Shown in pieces: positions 7,045-17,300 of a stretch of 44,231 nt of DNA. Where the stretch lies: the NCBI GenBank assembly GCA_947631255.1, contig CANRKT010000027.1, positions 1-44,231 of the forward strand. Direction: 5' to 3'. The notes beneath the pieces were generated by a model, which had not been told where the DNA came from, searched no databases, and saw only the letters and a program-made list of their open reading frames with translations. Positions within the stretch are counted from its first letter, which is position 1. Every line of letters begins with the position of its first letter. This DNA comes from an uncultured Enterobacteriaceae bacterium. GTDB taxonomy: Bacteria; Pseudomonadota; Gammaproteobacteria; Enterobacterales; Enterobacteriaceae. Both the position numbers and the translations under genes were made by a program.

Positions 7045-9048
7045 ATGAAATCACTGTTCTTTATCTCTTTAATTCTACTGTTTATTCCTGCTGTATCAAA
7101 GGCCACATGGAACGCGACCAAGACTCTGTACAGCTTCGAATCTGGTGAGACGTACAATAACCAGGAATTACACCTCTATAACAATCAATACGCTGACTCC
7201 CTGATACTAAATGGGTATTCTCACCTTACGATAAATGGTGGCTCACTATTGAGTAATTCTATTGTCAATAATAGATCCGTTGTTCACCTTTATACTATCA
7301 ATAGCCTTGAAACAGATCACCCTATTATTAGAAATACTCAGTTCAACGACCATAGCACACTTATTATGGAGACAAACTCGACTTCTTCAGGCTCACTATT
7401 TATTGCTCAAGGGTCCCGGCTGAATATCATGCATGTTGATAATGAGTCGACTGAGTCCTTTTTCAATTTACCCCAGATAGCGGGCAATGTTGCTATTGAA
7501 AATCTGAATCTTGCCGGAACGACCTTTATTGGCCCCACGGCTGCATTAGTGGAGGACAACGATGAAAATGTAGAGAGCAGCTACCAGCAGCAACCAGGCC
7601 CCACGCTAGTAACCCGTATTGGAAATCTGACCATGCAACCGGGCAGTGTATTGAAAATGCAGGGATATATCCCTCACATGCAGTTTAACCAGCTGCAGAT
7701 TAATACTCTGTCAGGCAGCGGAGAGTTTGTACTCGAAAGCCATCTGGCCGGCGGGATGAGTGACAAAATTGTAGTCAGTGAGCATGCATCCGGTCATTTT
7801 GGCCTGTGGATGACGGATAGCGGTTATGAGCCTGTTACCCCAAAACGGGTGGATGTTATCTCTGTAAACCGCGGAGATGCGCAGTTTGAATTACTGAATA
7901 ATAATGGCGTTATTGAGGCCGGCGTATGGCAATATACCTTGCAGCATGAGCAGAATGACAAGCATAGCCACTGGTATTTATCGAACCAGCAACCGCAAAT
8001 TGTCGTCGTTCATGATGACAATCCACCCGAGGATCGGGAGGTCGTCCCGACGGCTCAGTTGGCGGTAACAGTGCCAAAAAGTAAGACCGGTATTGATCCC
8101 CCGATCACCCCATCTCACTACAGCAACATCAAACCGACCCTGAGTCGTAGCGCACAAGCTGTCGTGAAGATGGCCAGCGCCTCCCGGAAGATTCTGGCAA
8201 CCGAAATGAGCACCTTCCGTCAGCGCCTGGGAGCAGTACGCAGCCATCAAAAAAACATCTCAATCTGGGCGCGTTATCTGAAAGATGACAGCCATCATGC
8301 TCGTCACTCTGACTCCTCCTTCCAAATCCATCTTCAGGGTCTACAAATAGGTTTCGATAAACGCACTGAATTTAACGCCGGCGACTGGCTGCTGGGAACC
8401 TACATTTCTGACAGCAAAATGACGGTTCAGTCAGATGAATTACCCCATGGCAAAATAAGAAGTCAAAGTGGTGCCCTCTATGCAACCTGGCTGGATAATT
8501 CCGGTCTCTACTGGGATAGTGTTTTTAAAATAAATCAGTTACGCCATGAAATCCGCACCAAAATGAACAACGGTCAGCTTACCCAGGGGCACTACCATCA
8601 GAATGGGATCTCTGCGGCTTCCGAGGCCGGTTATTCACTTCATCTGAACCCAATGCTGACCTTAACACCCTATGGCAAAGTCAGCTATTTTCTAACCCGT
8701 CAGGTGAATGCTGTTTTAGATAATGGGCTGGCCACGAGCATCCCTCAGGCGGCCAGTGTAGATGGCGAAGCTGGATTAATACTGGAGTTCCCGTTCAGCC
8801 TCGATAACTCCCGTCTGCGTCCCTACCTTAAAGCTGCGGTAAGTCGTGAACTGGTTGGAGACAATACTCTGACGATAAATGGAATAGAGCTGGCTCTTCC
8901 CGGGAGCGGAACGCAGGGCAAGTATGGTTTAGGCACCACCTTGCAGATGAGCGGTAATTTATCAGCCTGGGCGGAAATAGATTATCAAAAAGGGAGAAGA
9001 ACAGAGACGCCTGTGAGTGCCACTCTCGGGGTTCGAGTCACTTTCTGA
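7045..9048 (+). CDS. Pertactin-type autotransporter (type Va secretion), short passenger
   Basis: A 667-residue outer-membrane autotransporter. Residues 1-20 form a signal peptide ending SKA before TWN. The passenger (about 21-330) is rich in short beta-strand repeats with N, S and T, as in right-handed beta-helix passengers. About 230-325 resembles the pertactin autochaperone region (LSGSGEFVLESHLAGG, SDKIVVSEHASG, then a WYL end). A proline-rich linker (PPEDREVVP...PPITPSH) and a helical segment lead to a C-terminal beta-barrel (about 404-667) ending VRVTF with the terminal Phe recognised by BamA. No serine-protease motif GDSGS and almost no cysteine is seen, so an adhesin-like role is likelier than a protease. 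The ATG at 7045 is preferred over a GTG eight codons earlier because it begins the signal peptide; GGGGA lies 13 bases upstream. It occupies the site between proS and nlpE where E. coli has yaeF, with an AT-rich upstream region, consistent with horizontal gain. The ligand is unknown. Confidence 0.88.
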   Translation: MKSLFFISLILLFIPAVSKATWNATKTLYSFESGETYNNQELHLYNNQYADSLILNGYSHLTINGGSLLSNSIVNNRSVVHLYTINSLETDHPIIRNTQFNDHSTLIMETNSTSSGSLFIAQGSRLNIMHVDNESTESFFNLPQIAGNVAIENLNLAGTTFIGPTAALVEDNDENVESSYQQQPGPTLVTRIGNLTMQPGSVLKMQGYIPHMQFNQLQINTLSGSGEFVLESHLAGGMSDKIVVSEHASGHFGLWMTDSGYEPVTPKRVDVISVNRGDAQFELLNNNGVIEAGVWQYTLQHEQNDKHSHWYLSNQQPQIVVVHDDNPPEDREVVPTAQLAVTVPKSKTGIDPPITPSHYSNIKPTLSRSAQAVVKMASASRKILATEMSTFRQRLGAVRSHQKNISIWARYLKDDSHHARHSDSSFQIHLQGLQIGFDKRTEFNAGDWLLGTYISDSKMTVQSDELPHGKIRSQSGALYATWLDNSGLYWDSVFKINQLRHEIRTKMNNGQLTQGHYHQNGISAASEAGYSLHLNPMLTLTPYGKVSYFLTRQVNAVLDNGLATSIPQAASVDGEAGLILEFPFSLDNSRLRPYLKAAVSRELVGDNTLTINGIELALPGSGTQGKYGLGTTLQMSGNLSAWAEIDYQKGRRTETPVSATLGVRVTF

Positions 9049-9094
9049 CAGCTAACTCAGTCTCTGCCTGTCATTCCCATCAACATGAACTTTT

Positions 9095-9784
9095 TTAGCT
9101 CTGACAGTTTTTCCCCGGAAAGAATGTTGCCTCACCATCTGATACCAGAACATTCTGCAGCATATCGCTATCCGGTTTCAGCTGCTGAATAAAATGCGCT
9201 TCAAATTGCAGTAATACTGGCAAAATATTTTCATCGCGAACGGCCAGATAAGCATTTTGCAGGGCAGCATTACTGTCTACCGGATAAATTTTCCCGCTAC
9301 TACAATCTTTAAATATCGCGGCGTCAGCCAGATAGGTATATTCCCCTTTCATGGGCATCGGGGTGCTGGGTAATGGAAGAGTGACGGCTTTAAGAGTGTC
9401 ATTCAGTGATGACTGAATGGGTTCCCCTTTCGTATCCAGCATGACCAGGCTGCCCTCTTTAGGTAAGAAATACTGCTTCTCACCGTGACTGGATGTCAGC
9501 ACCAGTTTATTGGCAGTTCGCGCCCACTCACCATAACTTGCGAAAGAAGTCTTTTTTCCCAGGTAATACTGATTCATTACCCAGGTTCCTGACGTTTCAA
9601 GAAACAGAGAGGTCTCAATACCTTCACAATCTGCGCAAGGGAGAATACCACGGTAGCTTTGTTGCATCGGTTTCAATGGCATCACAAGTTCAGAGGCAAC
9701 CGCCTGAGTATCATTGCGATTATTACAACCAAACAAAGCAAATACACTGAGTACTGCAACTACGGTCAGGACTTTCTTACTCAT
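9095..9784 (-). CDS. nlpE: Outer-membrane lipoprotein NlpE (CutF), Cpx activator
   Basis: Lipoprotein that activates the CpxA-CpxR envelope-stress system on surface contact or when its maturation or disulfide formation fails. The 229-residue product has a signal peptide with lipobox LFGC (C20), the CADC motif (C50, C53) in an N-terminal domain (YRGILPCADCEGIETSLFL), and a C-terminal domain with two further cysteines (KDCSSGKIYPV and the end GKNCQS). E. coli NlpE is 236 residues. The start at 9784 follows AAGGAAGAG; the longer open frame upstream overlaps arfB and is rejected. It converges with the autotransporter gene, with 46 bases between stops and no clear terminator hairpin. Confidence 0.95.
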   Translation of the reverse strand: MSKKVLTVVAVLSVFALFGCNNRNDTQAVASELVMPLKPMQQSYRGILPCADCEGIETSLFLETSGTWVMNQYYLGKKTSFASYGEWARTANKLVLTSSHGEKQYFLPKEGSLVMLDTKGEPIQSSLNDTLKAVTLPLPSTPMPMKGEYTYLADAAIFKDCSSGKIYPVDSNAALQNAYLAVRDENILPVLLQFEAHFIQQLKPDSDMLQNVLVSDGEATFFPGKNCQS

Positions 9785-9818
9785 TATCTCTTCCTTATGC
9801 GGATCCCCATCCCGGTGG

Positions 9819-10241
9819 CTAGTGGGAATAATCACGGAGCTTGCCACGCCGGGCTTTTGTTTCTGATTTTTGCGATTTAGATGCCAGGCGACGCTCTTTC
9901 GACGCACGCGTGGGTTTGGTTGCTTTACGATCCTTAGGTACGACCGTTAATTCCTGAATAAGTGCCACTAAACGTGCCAGCGCAGCCTCACGGTTCATCT
10001 CCTGGCTGCGATAAGATTGCGCTTTAATAACCACAACCCCTTCAGGCGTGATCAAATGGTGAGTTCGCCCCAGTAGCTGTGCTTTAGCAGACTCCGGCAG
10101 GCTGGAAGCAGAGATATCAAACCGTAAATGAATCGCTGTCGATGTTTTGTTGACATGCTGCCCACCGGCACCCTGCGAGCGAATAGCCGTCATGATCACT
10201 TCATTTTCTGAGATTGAGAATCTTTGCGAAACTCTAATCAT
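9819..10241 (-). CDS. arfB: Alternative ribosome-rescue factor ArfB (peptidyl-tRNA hydrolase)
   Basis: Releases nascent chains from ribosomes stalled without a stop codon. The 140-residue product equals E. coli ArfB (YaeJ) in length. The catalytic GGQ is at residues 26-28 in [18 protein letters not shown], and the C-terminal tail is rich in Lys and Arg ([20 protein letters not shown]), the part that enters the empty mRNA channel. The ATG at 10239-10241 overlaps the yaeQ stop as ATGA; an ATG five codons upstream in frame is less likely. Confidence 0.95.
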   Translation of the reverse strand: MIRVSQRFSISENEVIMTAIRSQGAGGQHVNKTSTAIHLRFDISASSLPESAKAQLLGRTHHLITPEGVVVIKAQSYRSQEMNREAALARLVALIQELTVVPKDRKATKPTRASKERRLASKSQKSETKARRGKLRDYSH

Positions 10242-10783
10242 GCTGATTGCTGCCAACAGGTAAAGTGAATTTCCAGATTGTTCGTATCATCAGATAACCA
10301 GATAGCCCCATCCTGAATGGTCGCTTGCAAATTCATGGTACGGGTGCCGAAGTCACTTAATTTTGCCAGTTGTTCATCGTCCAGATACCAGACAGATAAA
10401 TTTTTCAGCTGGCTGGCCTTGTTCTGATGTTGCTGCCACCACACCTGAGCTGCGCGACTATTATAGGTAAAGAGTGCGACTTCGGCTGACTGACTACAGG
10501 CTTTTTTCAAACGCCGCTCTTCAGGAAGCCCCAGCTCTATCCATAAATCTATTCCCAGGTGGTCGTTTTTCAACCATATCTCTGGTTCATCATCAGCACA
10601 TAACCCACGGGTAAATTGTAACCGTTCGTTAGCGTATTTAATCCAGGCCAGTAAACGTAACATCATGCGTTCTTGCGTTTCAGAAGGATGACGCGCCAGT
10701 GTGAGATTGCTATCCAGAAACAGATTCCTGTCGAGATCGGCTACATTCACCACAGCTTTATAAATTGTTGCTTTTAACGCCAT
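10238..10783 (-). CDS. yaeQ: YaeQ family protein
   Basis: A conserved 181-residue protein with a restriction-endonuclease-like (PD-(D/E)XK-type) fold in the family; its cellular role is not established. The sequence is strongly conserved against E. coli YaeQ from [10 protein letters not shown] to the C-terminal CWQQSA. Visible conserved blocks are [21 protein letters not shown] and [15 protein letters not shown]-like (here [15 protein letters not shown]). The start at 10783 is the second of two adjacent ATGs, directly downstream of AAAGGAGG. It is followed by arfB with a four-base overlap and lies divergent from yaeP. Confidence 0.93.
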   Translation of the reverse strand: MALKATIYKAVVNVADLDRNLFLDSNLTLARHPSETQERMMLRLLAWIKYANERLQFTRGLCADDEPEIWLKNDHLGIDLWIELGLPEERRLKKACSQSAEVALFTYNSRAAQVWWQQHQNKASQLKNLSVWYLDDEQLAKLSDFGTRTMNLQATIQDGAIWLSDDTNNLEIHFTCWQQSA

Positions 10784-10869
10784 CATTCCTCCTTTCAATA
10801 ATTGTCGCTATTGTAGCGAAGATTTGCCCAAAAGGCTGTTGCCTTAATCTCTAGTCATAAGCAGACTCA

Positions 10870-10906
10870 TTTATTTCAATTCAATCACTGTGATATAGTC
10901 GCCTTG
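10870..10906 (+). promoter_or_regulatory. Candidate extended -10 promoter for yaeP-rof
   Basis: TGATATAGT places an extended TGN directly before -10 TATAGT (10894-10899). No good -35 is present (TTTATT at best), which is tolerated at extended -10 promoters. A start near 10906 would give a 70-base leader before yaeP. Confidence 0.5.
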
Positions 10907-10974
10907 CTAAACAGCATTTATCTTCGTAGAGTGATGGATTACATGCCGCAGTCAGAGTTCTGAAAGGAGGGGGT

Positions 10975-11175
10975 GTGGAAAAGTATTGTGAGCTGATACG
11001 AAAGCGCTATGCAGAAATCGCAAGTGGTGATTTGGGATACGTTCCCGACGCGCTAAATTGCGTTTTGATGGTTCTGAACAACGTTGCATCCAGCGAAACA
11101 ATATCTGAGTCGGTCAGGGAACAGGCGGCTTATGCTGCAGCTAACTTACTGGTGAGCGATTATGTCAATAAATGA
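10975..11175 (+). CDS. yaeP: YaeP family small protein
   Basis: A 66-residue protein almost identical in its first half to E. coli YaeP ([19 protein letters not shown]), function unknown. It starts with GTG at 10975, preceded by AAAGGAGG. Its end overlaps the start of rof by 14 bases in another frame, so the pair is likely translated together; this pairing is the same in E. coli. Confidence 0.92.
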   Translation: MEKYCELIRKRYAEIASGDLGYVPDALNCVLMVLNNVASSETISESVREQAAYAAANLLVSDYVNK

Positions 11176-11422
11176 TGTCTACCAACCCATCAATTGCGAC
11201 GACTACGATAATCTTGAGCTTGCCTGCCAGCGACATTTACTTATCACGCTGGAGTTAAAAGATACTGAAGTTTTCAAAGCGAAGGCTCAGGATCTGGTAT
11301 CTCGCAAGAACATCGAATATCTGGTAGTAGAAAATAGCGAGACAAAACGAGAAATACGTCTCGATATGATACATAGCTTCAGCCATCCTGACATTGGCAC
11401 CATCATTGTCAGCGAAGAATGA
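11162..11422 (+). CDS. rof: Rho-binding antiterminator Rof (YaeO)
   Basis: An 86-residue inhibitor of transcription termination factor Rho; in E. coli it binds the Rho hexamer near the primary RNA-binding site and lowers RNA binding. The conserved N-terminal [16 protein letters not shown] and the Sm-like beta-sheet part ([25 protein letters not shown]) are plain. It begins inside the end of yaeP. It converges with tilS with 64 bases between stops, where I see no convincing terminator. Confidence 0.94.
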   Translation: MSINDVYQPINCDDYDNLELACQRHLLITLELKDTEVFKAKAQDLVSRKNIEYLVVENSETKREIRLDMIHSFSHPDIGTIIVSEE

Positions 11423-11486
11423 ATCGTTATTAAAGAGACAATGCCCACCCGACAGGCCACTCTCTACGGCTTGCCAGGTGCGGCAG

Positions 11487-12788
11487 TTACCCCCCGCTCT
11501 TGAAATCTAGCTGCCAGCTATCCCCGAACGAAGCCTGTCCCTCTTTAGTGACAAAAATGCCGACTGCCGCAATGAGCTGTTCCCCGTAAAATAGCAGCGG
11601 TGTGACGTCCCGTTGCCAGGGGGGAATATTGAACTCCTGCCATATTTTCTTCAGCATTCGTCCTTTATCACGGCCGACGATATGGTGTAAGCCACTGGCC
11701 TTAAAGCGTATCGTTACAACTTCATCCGCTTTAGGAGGACGAACCGCCATTCCTTCATGCCGTACAGACAAAACGCCAAGCCCACCCAGCGACAGGGGGG
11801 AAAAAGGCGAAGACCAGACATAGATTTTATCTTTATCGGCATGGATAACTGGCAGCCAATATAACGCCCCCTGGAAACGTCGAACCTCATGCTGCCCCAG
11901 TTGTAAACGCGGGCTGGCATCTTCCCGACTCAAGGCCACTTCCTGCCACATACGTTGCAGAGCAGACTTTGACGGCATCAAAGCCTGATGAAACTTAAGC
12001 CAGCGTCTCAGAATGGCAAAACGTCGCGCATCACTCACTTCGCAGAGCGGAGCAATATGCAATGAACCATTATCTGCCATTAAGTCTGCGAGTTGCTCTG
12101 CCAGCAGTTCATCCAGCAACTGCTCCTGCTCCCCACAGAGCTGTGCACTTCGGGTCACACTACGAGCAAAGTACGGCCAGCGCTGCTGAATAACGGGTAA
12201 CACCCGTAAACGTAAAAAATTACGATCGTACTTATCATCCTGATTGCTCTCATCTTCAATCCAGGTTAACCGATGCTCGACCGCCCAGCACTCAAGCTCA
12301 ATACGACTGACGTTAAGTAAGGGACGTAACAATTGGGTATGTGCAAACTCAAGTCGTTCAGGCATCGCCGATAAACCCGCCGGACCACTTCCCCGTTTGA
12401 GAGCCAGTAATACGGTTTCGCACTGATCGTCCTGATGCTGTGCCGTCAGGAGGACTTCATCAGTGAAAAGAGCCCGGGCTAATGCCTGATAACGTGCCTG
12501 CCGGGCCTCTGCTTCAATTCCCTTCCCGCCCACTGGTAGCTGAACATAAGCAATTTCCAGAGGGACGTTCCATTGATGGCAAAGAGACTGGCAATGGGCA
12601 ACCCAGCTATCGGCCCGTGTACTTAAGCCGTGATGAATGTGCATGGCACGGATCTGGAGTGTAGGGGCTACAGAGTCACGCAGCAGCGTTAACTGGTGTA
12701 ATAAGACCGTAGAGTCCAGCCCGCCACTAAAAGCGACCAGCAGACGACGGCGAGATTGTAAAAAAATCAGAAGTTGAGTGATATCCAT
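11487..12788 (-). CDS. tilS: tRNA(Ile)-lysidine synthase
   Basis: Essential enzyme that attaches lysine to C34 of the CAU-anticodon isoleucine tRNA, changing its identity from Met to Ile. The 433-residue product carries the ATP-pyrophosphatase P-loop SGGLDST at residues 21-27, HHGLS and QHQDDQCET further on, and the C-terminal domains ([24 protein letters not shown]). E. coli TilS is 432 residues. The frame is open 10 codons upstream to a GTG at 12818; neither start has a strong ribosome-binding site, and the ATG at 12788 is chosen by length. Confidence 0.94.
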   Translation of the reverse strand: MDITQLLIFLQSRRRLLVAFSGGLDSTVLLHQLTLLRDSVAPTLQIRAMHIHHGLSTRADSWVAHCQSLCHQWNVPLEIAYVQLPVGGKGIEAEARQARYQALARALFTDEVLLTAQHQDDQCETVLLALKRGSGPAGLSAMPERLEFAHTQLLRPLLNVSRIELECWAVEHRLTWIEDESNQDDKYDRNFLRLRVLPVIQQRWPYFARSVTRSAQLCGEQEQLLDELLAEQLADLMADNGSLHIAPLCEVSDARRFAILRRWLKFHQALMPSKSALQRMWQEVALSREDASPRLQLGQHEVRRFQGALYWLPVIHADKDKIYVWSSPFSPLSLGGLGVLSVRHEGMAVRPPKADEVVTIRFKASGLHHIVGRDKGRMLKKIWQEFNIPPWQRDVTPLLFYGEQLIAAVGIFVTKEGQASFGDSWQLDFKSGG

Positions 12789-12824
12789 TATCTTGTCTAA
12801 AACAACCTGAGTCACCAAAGAAGA

Positions 12825-13214
12825 TCACTGTTGATAGAGCTCGAGTGGTAAACCATCAGGGTCGGTGAAAAAGGTGAACAATTTTTCAGTAAGCGGATCA
12901 ACTCGAATCTGTTCACATGCTACCCCGTGGTGTTCAAGGTGCTTTACTGCCTGGTGAATATCATCGACGCTAAAGGCTAAATGACGTAACCCACAAGCTT
13001 CAGGATAGCTGGCTCTGGCTCGCGGCGAGGGAAAAGAAAAAAGCTCGATAACATACTGACCATTCAAGGCCAGATCGCCTTTCCATGAATCACGTTCTTT
13101 CCGATACACTTCAGTCAGTAACGTAAAGCCTAATACATCACAATAGAACTGCTTACTGCGGGCATAATCCGTGGCAATAATAGCGATATGATGCACCTGC
13201 CTTAACCCTAACAT
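12825..13214 (-). CDS. VOC-family (glyoxalase-like) metalloprotein YaeR
   Basis: A 129-residue vicinal-oxygen-chelate protein equal in length and closely similar to E. coli YaeR (also called GloA2). Two beta-alpha-beta-beta-beta modules are visible: HHIAIIATDYARSKQFYCDVLGF and LRHLAFSVDDIHQAVKHLEHHG. Candidate metal ligands are H8 (in VHHIAI), E57 (in YVIELFSF), H78 (in LRHLAF) and the glutamate in the final LELYQ. The substrate is not known. AAGGGG precedes the ATG. In E. coli ldcC lies between this gene and accA; here only about 118 non-coding bases do. Confidence 0.9.
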   Translation of the reverse strand: MLGLRQVHHIAIIATDYARSKQFYCDVLGFTLLTEVYRKERDSWKGDLALNGQYVIELFSFPSPRARASYPEACGLRHLAFSVDDIHQAVKHLEHHGVACEQIRVDPLTEKLFTFFTDPDGLPLELYQQ

Positions 13215-13240
13215 AAAAGCCCCTTAAACTCGTCTGAAAA

Positions 13241-13277
13241 TAAAACACCCTGCAAGTCTTTAGTACTTACAGGGTGT
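13241..13277 (-). terminator. Intrinsic terminator after accA
   Basis: On the minus strand ACACCCTGTAAG pairs with CTTGCAGGGTGT (one mismatch-free 12-base stem around TACTAAAGA when G:T pairing is allowed) and is followed by TTTTATTTT. It lies about 55 bases after the accA stop and closes the long lpx-dnaE-accA transcription unit. Confidence 0.8.
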
Positions 13278-13332
13278 CATTTAACTCACACGAAGACTTA
13301 TCATAAAGACCTTCGCTAAGAGAGCTCGCTTA

Positions 13333-14292
13333 TCACGCGTAACCGTAATTCATCAAACGATGATAACGACGGTTTAACAGCTCTTCCGTATTCAGTACAT
13401 CAAGATCGGCAAGATCTTCCAGCAACTGAGCACGTAAAGATGCTGCTATCTGTTCAGGGTTACGGTGAGCACCACCAGAAGGTTCAGTGATGATCGTATC
13501 GATCAATTTCAGCTCTTTCAGGCGCGGAGCAATAATACCCATTGCTTCAGCAGCCAGCGGCGCTTTATCGGCGCTCTTCCATAAAATGGAAGCACAGCCT
13601 TCCGGTGAAATAACTGAATAGGTGCTGTACTGAAGCATATTCACTTTATCACCGACACCAATCGCCAGTGCACCGCCTGAACCGCCTTCACCAACGACAG
13701 TACAGATAATCGGTACTTTCAGGCGAGACATTTCACGCAAGTTACGTGCGATAGCTTCAGACTGTCCGCGCTCTTCTGCTCCCACACCGGGATAGGCTCC
13801 GGGTGTATCGATGAAGGTAATAATTGGCATCTTAAAACGCTCGGCCATTTCCATCAGGCGTAAAGCCTTACGGTAACCTTCTGGCGCTGGCATACCAAAA
13901 TTACGGCGAATTTTCTCTTTGGTTTCACGTCCTTTCTGATGACCAATGATCATCACTGGACGCCCATCAAGACGAGCCGTTCCACCCACGATTGATTTGT
14001 CATCAGCATAGGCACGATCGCCGGCTAATTCATCAAAGTCATCAAACGCCAGACGGATATAGTCCAGAGTATAAGGACGCTGCGGATGGCGTGCCAGTTG
14101 AGCAATTTGCCATGCACCTAAATCTGCGAAAATTTTACGTGTCAGTTCTGCGCTTTTTTCACGCAGGCGCTGAACTTCGTCATCCAGATTAATATCCAGT
14201 TTTTCATCCTGACGGCTCACTGACATCAGGGAATCAATTTTCGCTTCCAGCTCTGCAATCGGCTGTTCGAAATCAAGGAAATTCAGACTCAT
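13333..14292 (-). CDS. accA: Acetyl-CoA carboxylase carboxyltransferase subunit alpha
   Basis: Alpha subunit of the carboxyltransferase half of acetyl-CoA carboxylase, which with AccD transfers CO2 from biotin to acetyl-CoA to make malonyl-CoA, the first committed step of fatty-acid synthesis. The 319 residues equal E. coli AccA. The crotonase-fold core is visible from [20 protein letters not shown] through [18 protein letters not shown] and [15 protein letters not shown], the glycine-rich oxyanion regions. It starts 12 bases after dnaE stops, so it is the promoter-distal end of the operon. Confidence 0.97.
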   Translation of the reverse strand: MSLNFLDFEQPIAELEAKIDSLMSVSRQDEKLDINLDDEVQRLREKSAELTRKIFADLGAWQIAQLARHPQRPYTLDYIRLAFDDFDELAGDRAYADDKSIVGGTARLDGRPVMIIGHQKGRETKEKIRRNFGMPAPEGYRKALRLMEMAERFKMPIITFIDTPGAYPGVGAEERGQSEAIARNLREMSRLKVPIICTVVGEGGSGGALAIGVGDKVNMLQYSTYSVISPEGCASILWKSADKAPLAAEAMGIIAPRLKELKLIDTIITEPSGGAHRNPEQIAASLRAQLLEDLADLDVLNTEELLNRRYHRLMNYGYA

Positions 14293-14304
14293 AATATTCC
14301 TGTT

Positions 14305-17300
14305 TTAGTCAAACTCCAGTTCCACCTGCTCCGAACCTATCAGGGTCCGCAGATCGTTTAGCAAACGATCGTTTGGAGAAACACGCCAGGTTGCACCAAA
14401 GCGCAACCGGGTTCGTGCATCCGACCTCTGATAGTAGAGATGTACCGGAATTGTCCCCGAACGATGGGGTTCCAGAGACTGACGGAGACGGTTTAAAAAC
14501 TGGTCATCAATTTGCCTGTCCGTCAGCGAGATAGCAAGCCCGCGCGCGTATTTTTCACGCGCTTCATCGATATCCATCAGCTCTCGGGCCATCATTTTAA
14601 GCCCTCCGCTGAAATCATCAAAGCTGACTTGTCCGCTAACGATCAGGATACGGTCTTTTTCCAGCAAATGCTGGTACTTTTCTAGCGCATCTGTGAATAA
14701 CATCACTTCCAGACGACCCGAGCGGTCATCCAGTGTACAGATACCGATACGATTGCCTCGCTTAGTGACCATAACCCGCGAAGCAATGACCAATCCAGCA
14801 GCCGTAGCAACTTTACCACGTTCTGTCGGATGCATCTCTTTTAGGCGCACGCCACCGACGTAGCGCTCAATTTCTTTCAAGTACTGAGTGATAGGGTGCC
14901 CCGTGAGATACAGACCCAGGGTCTCACGTTCGCCATCCAGTACCCGTTGTTCCGGCCAGCACACAACGCTAGCATAAGATTTTTCAACCTGTTCAGGTTC
15001 TTCAGCCAGCACACCAAACATATCCGCCTGGCCAATCGCTTCTGCTTTCGCATGCTGATCGGCAGCTTTCAGTGCATCGCCCAGCGCATTCATTAACGCG
15101 GCTCGGTGCGGACCCAGTCGGTCAAAGGCACCGGACATGATCAGTTTTTCAAGTACTCGCCGATTCAGTTTTTTCGTCTCAGTTCTGGCGCAGAGATCAA
15201 ACAGCTCACGGAAATATCCACCTTCGTTTCGGGCTTCAATAATCGCTTCAATCGGTCCTTCACCGACGCCTTTAATCGCCCCAATACCATAAACGATTTC
15301 ATCTTCATCGTTAACATGGAAATGATAAAGCCCGGAGTTAATATCCGGTGGCAGTATTTTCAGTCCCATACGCCAGCATTCATCAACCAGACCGACAATT
15401 TTATCGGTATTGTCCATATCTGCAGTCATTACCGCAGCCATAAACTCAGCCGGATAGTGCGCTTTCAGCCACAGTGTCTGATAAGAGACCAGTGCGTAGG
15501 CAGCGGAGTGCGATTTGTTAAATCCGTAACCCGCAAATTTTTCTACCAGGTCAAAGATATGCATGGCCAGTTCGCCATCCACACCATTATTTTTTGCTCC
15601 GTCTTCAAAAATCGAACGCTGCTTCGCCATCTCCTCAGGTTTCTTTTTACCCATGGCACGACGTAACATATCCGCCCCACCCAGAGTATAGCCTGACAGA
15701 ACCTGGGCTATCTGCATGACCTGTTCTTGATAGAGAATGATGCCATACGTCGGTTCCAGTACCTGTTTCAGGCTTTCATGCTGCCACTGAATATCAGGAT
15801 AGGAAATCGCTTCACGGCCGTGTTTACGGTCAATAAAGTTATCAACCATGCCCGATTGTAACGGTCCAGGACGGAACAGAGCCACCAGGGCTATCATGTC
15901 TTCAAAACAGTCCGGCTGTAGACGTTTAATCAAATCTTTCATGCCGCGAGATTCAAGCTGGAAAACCGCCGTCGTCTCCGAACGTTGCAGCATATCGAAG
16001 CTTTTTTGGTCGTGCAATGGAATAGCAGCAATATCCAGCGGCGCTTCACCCTTCTTCGCCCGCTTGGCATTGATCATTTCCAGTGCCCAGTTAATGATGG
16101 TGAGCGTACGCAGGCCAAGGAAGTCAAATTTGACCAGACCTGCATATTCCACGTCATTCTTATCAAACTGGGTAACCGGATGCTGCCCCTGTTCATCACA
16201 ATATAACGGGGCAAAATCCGTAATTTTAGTGGGTGCAATAACAACACCACCGGCATGTTTACCGGCATTTCGTGTGACACCTTCAAGTTGACGCGCCATA
16301 TCGATCAGCGCTTTAACCTCTTCATCTGCCTCATAAATTTCAGGAAGTTGAGGTTCTACTTCAAAAGCTTTCGCCAGAGTCATGCCCGGATCAGGCGGGA
16401 TCATTTTGGAAATTCTGTCGACAAATCCGTAGGGGTGCCCTAATACCCGTCCGACATCGCGGATAACCGCTTTGGCCGCCATGGTACCAAAAGTAATAAT
16501 CTGGGATACCGCTTCACGTCCGTACATTTCTGCGACGTGATCAATCACCAGATCGCGTTTTTCCATGCAGAAATCAACGTCGAAGTCAGGCATGGATACA
16601 CGTTCTGGATTCAGAAAACGTTCAAATAGCAGATCGAATTCCAATGGATCAATATCGGTAATGCTCAAAGCGTAAGCCACTAACGATCCGGCACCCGATC
16701 CACGACCAGGCCCCACCGGGACACCGTTGTCTTTGGACCACTGGATAAATTCCATCACTATCAGGAAGTAACCAGGGAACCCCATCTGGTTAATGACCTT
16801 AAGTTCAATATCCAGACGTTCGTCATATTCACCACGTTTTTCGGCACGAACTTCAGGATCCGGGAATAAGAACTCAAGACGGGCTTCCAGACCTTCTTGT
16901 GATTTCAGTACCAAGAAGTCTTCGGTGGTCATCTCGCCGGTCGGAAACTGCGGTAAATAATATTCACCAAGGCGAACGGTGGTATTACACCGTCTGGCAA
17001 TTTCTACGCTGTTTTCCAGCGCTTCTGGAATATCGGAGAACAGCTCACACATCTCTTCTTCACTACGCATATATTGCTGCGAAGTATAGTGACGTGGGCG
17101 TTTAGGATCATCGAGGGTGAAACCATCATGGATCGCCACGCGAATTTCATGGGCATCAAAATCTTCGGCATTAATAAAGCGAACGTCATTGGTGGCCACA
17201 ACGGGTAAGTCGTGGGTCTGAGCGAAAGCGACTGCCTCATGGATATAACGCTCTTCATCCGCGCGACCGGTCCGGGTCAGTTCCAGATAGAAACGATCAG

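Noticed and set aside
9049-9094. Terminator between the autotransporter and nlpE
   Set aside because: A T-run is present but I could not find a convincing stem before it on either strand.
9785-9907. 41-residue N-terminal extension of nlpE
   Set aside because: It overlaps arfB, lacks family support, and would bury the lipoprotein signal peptide; AAGGAAGAG is placed for the start at 9784.
15106-15666. Long open frame antisense to dnaE (186 codons)
   Set aside because: It lies wholly within dnaE on the other strand, has no recognisable domain and no ribosome-binding site; long antisense frames are common in such genes. The same applies to the frames opposite lpxA/fabZ (20057-20743) and tsf (31263-32015).
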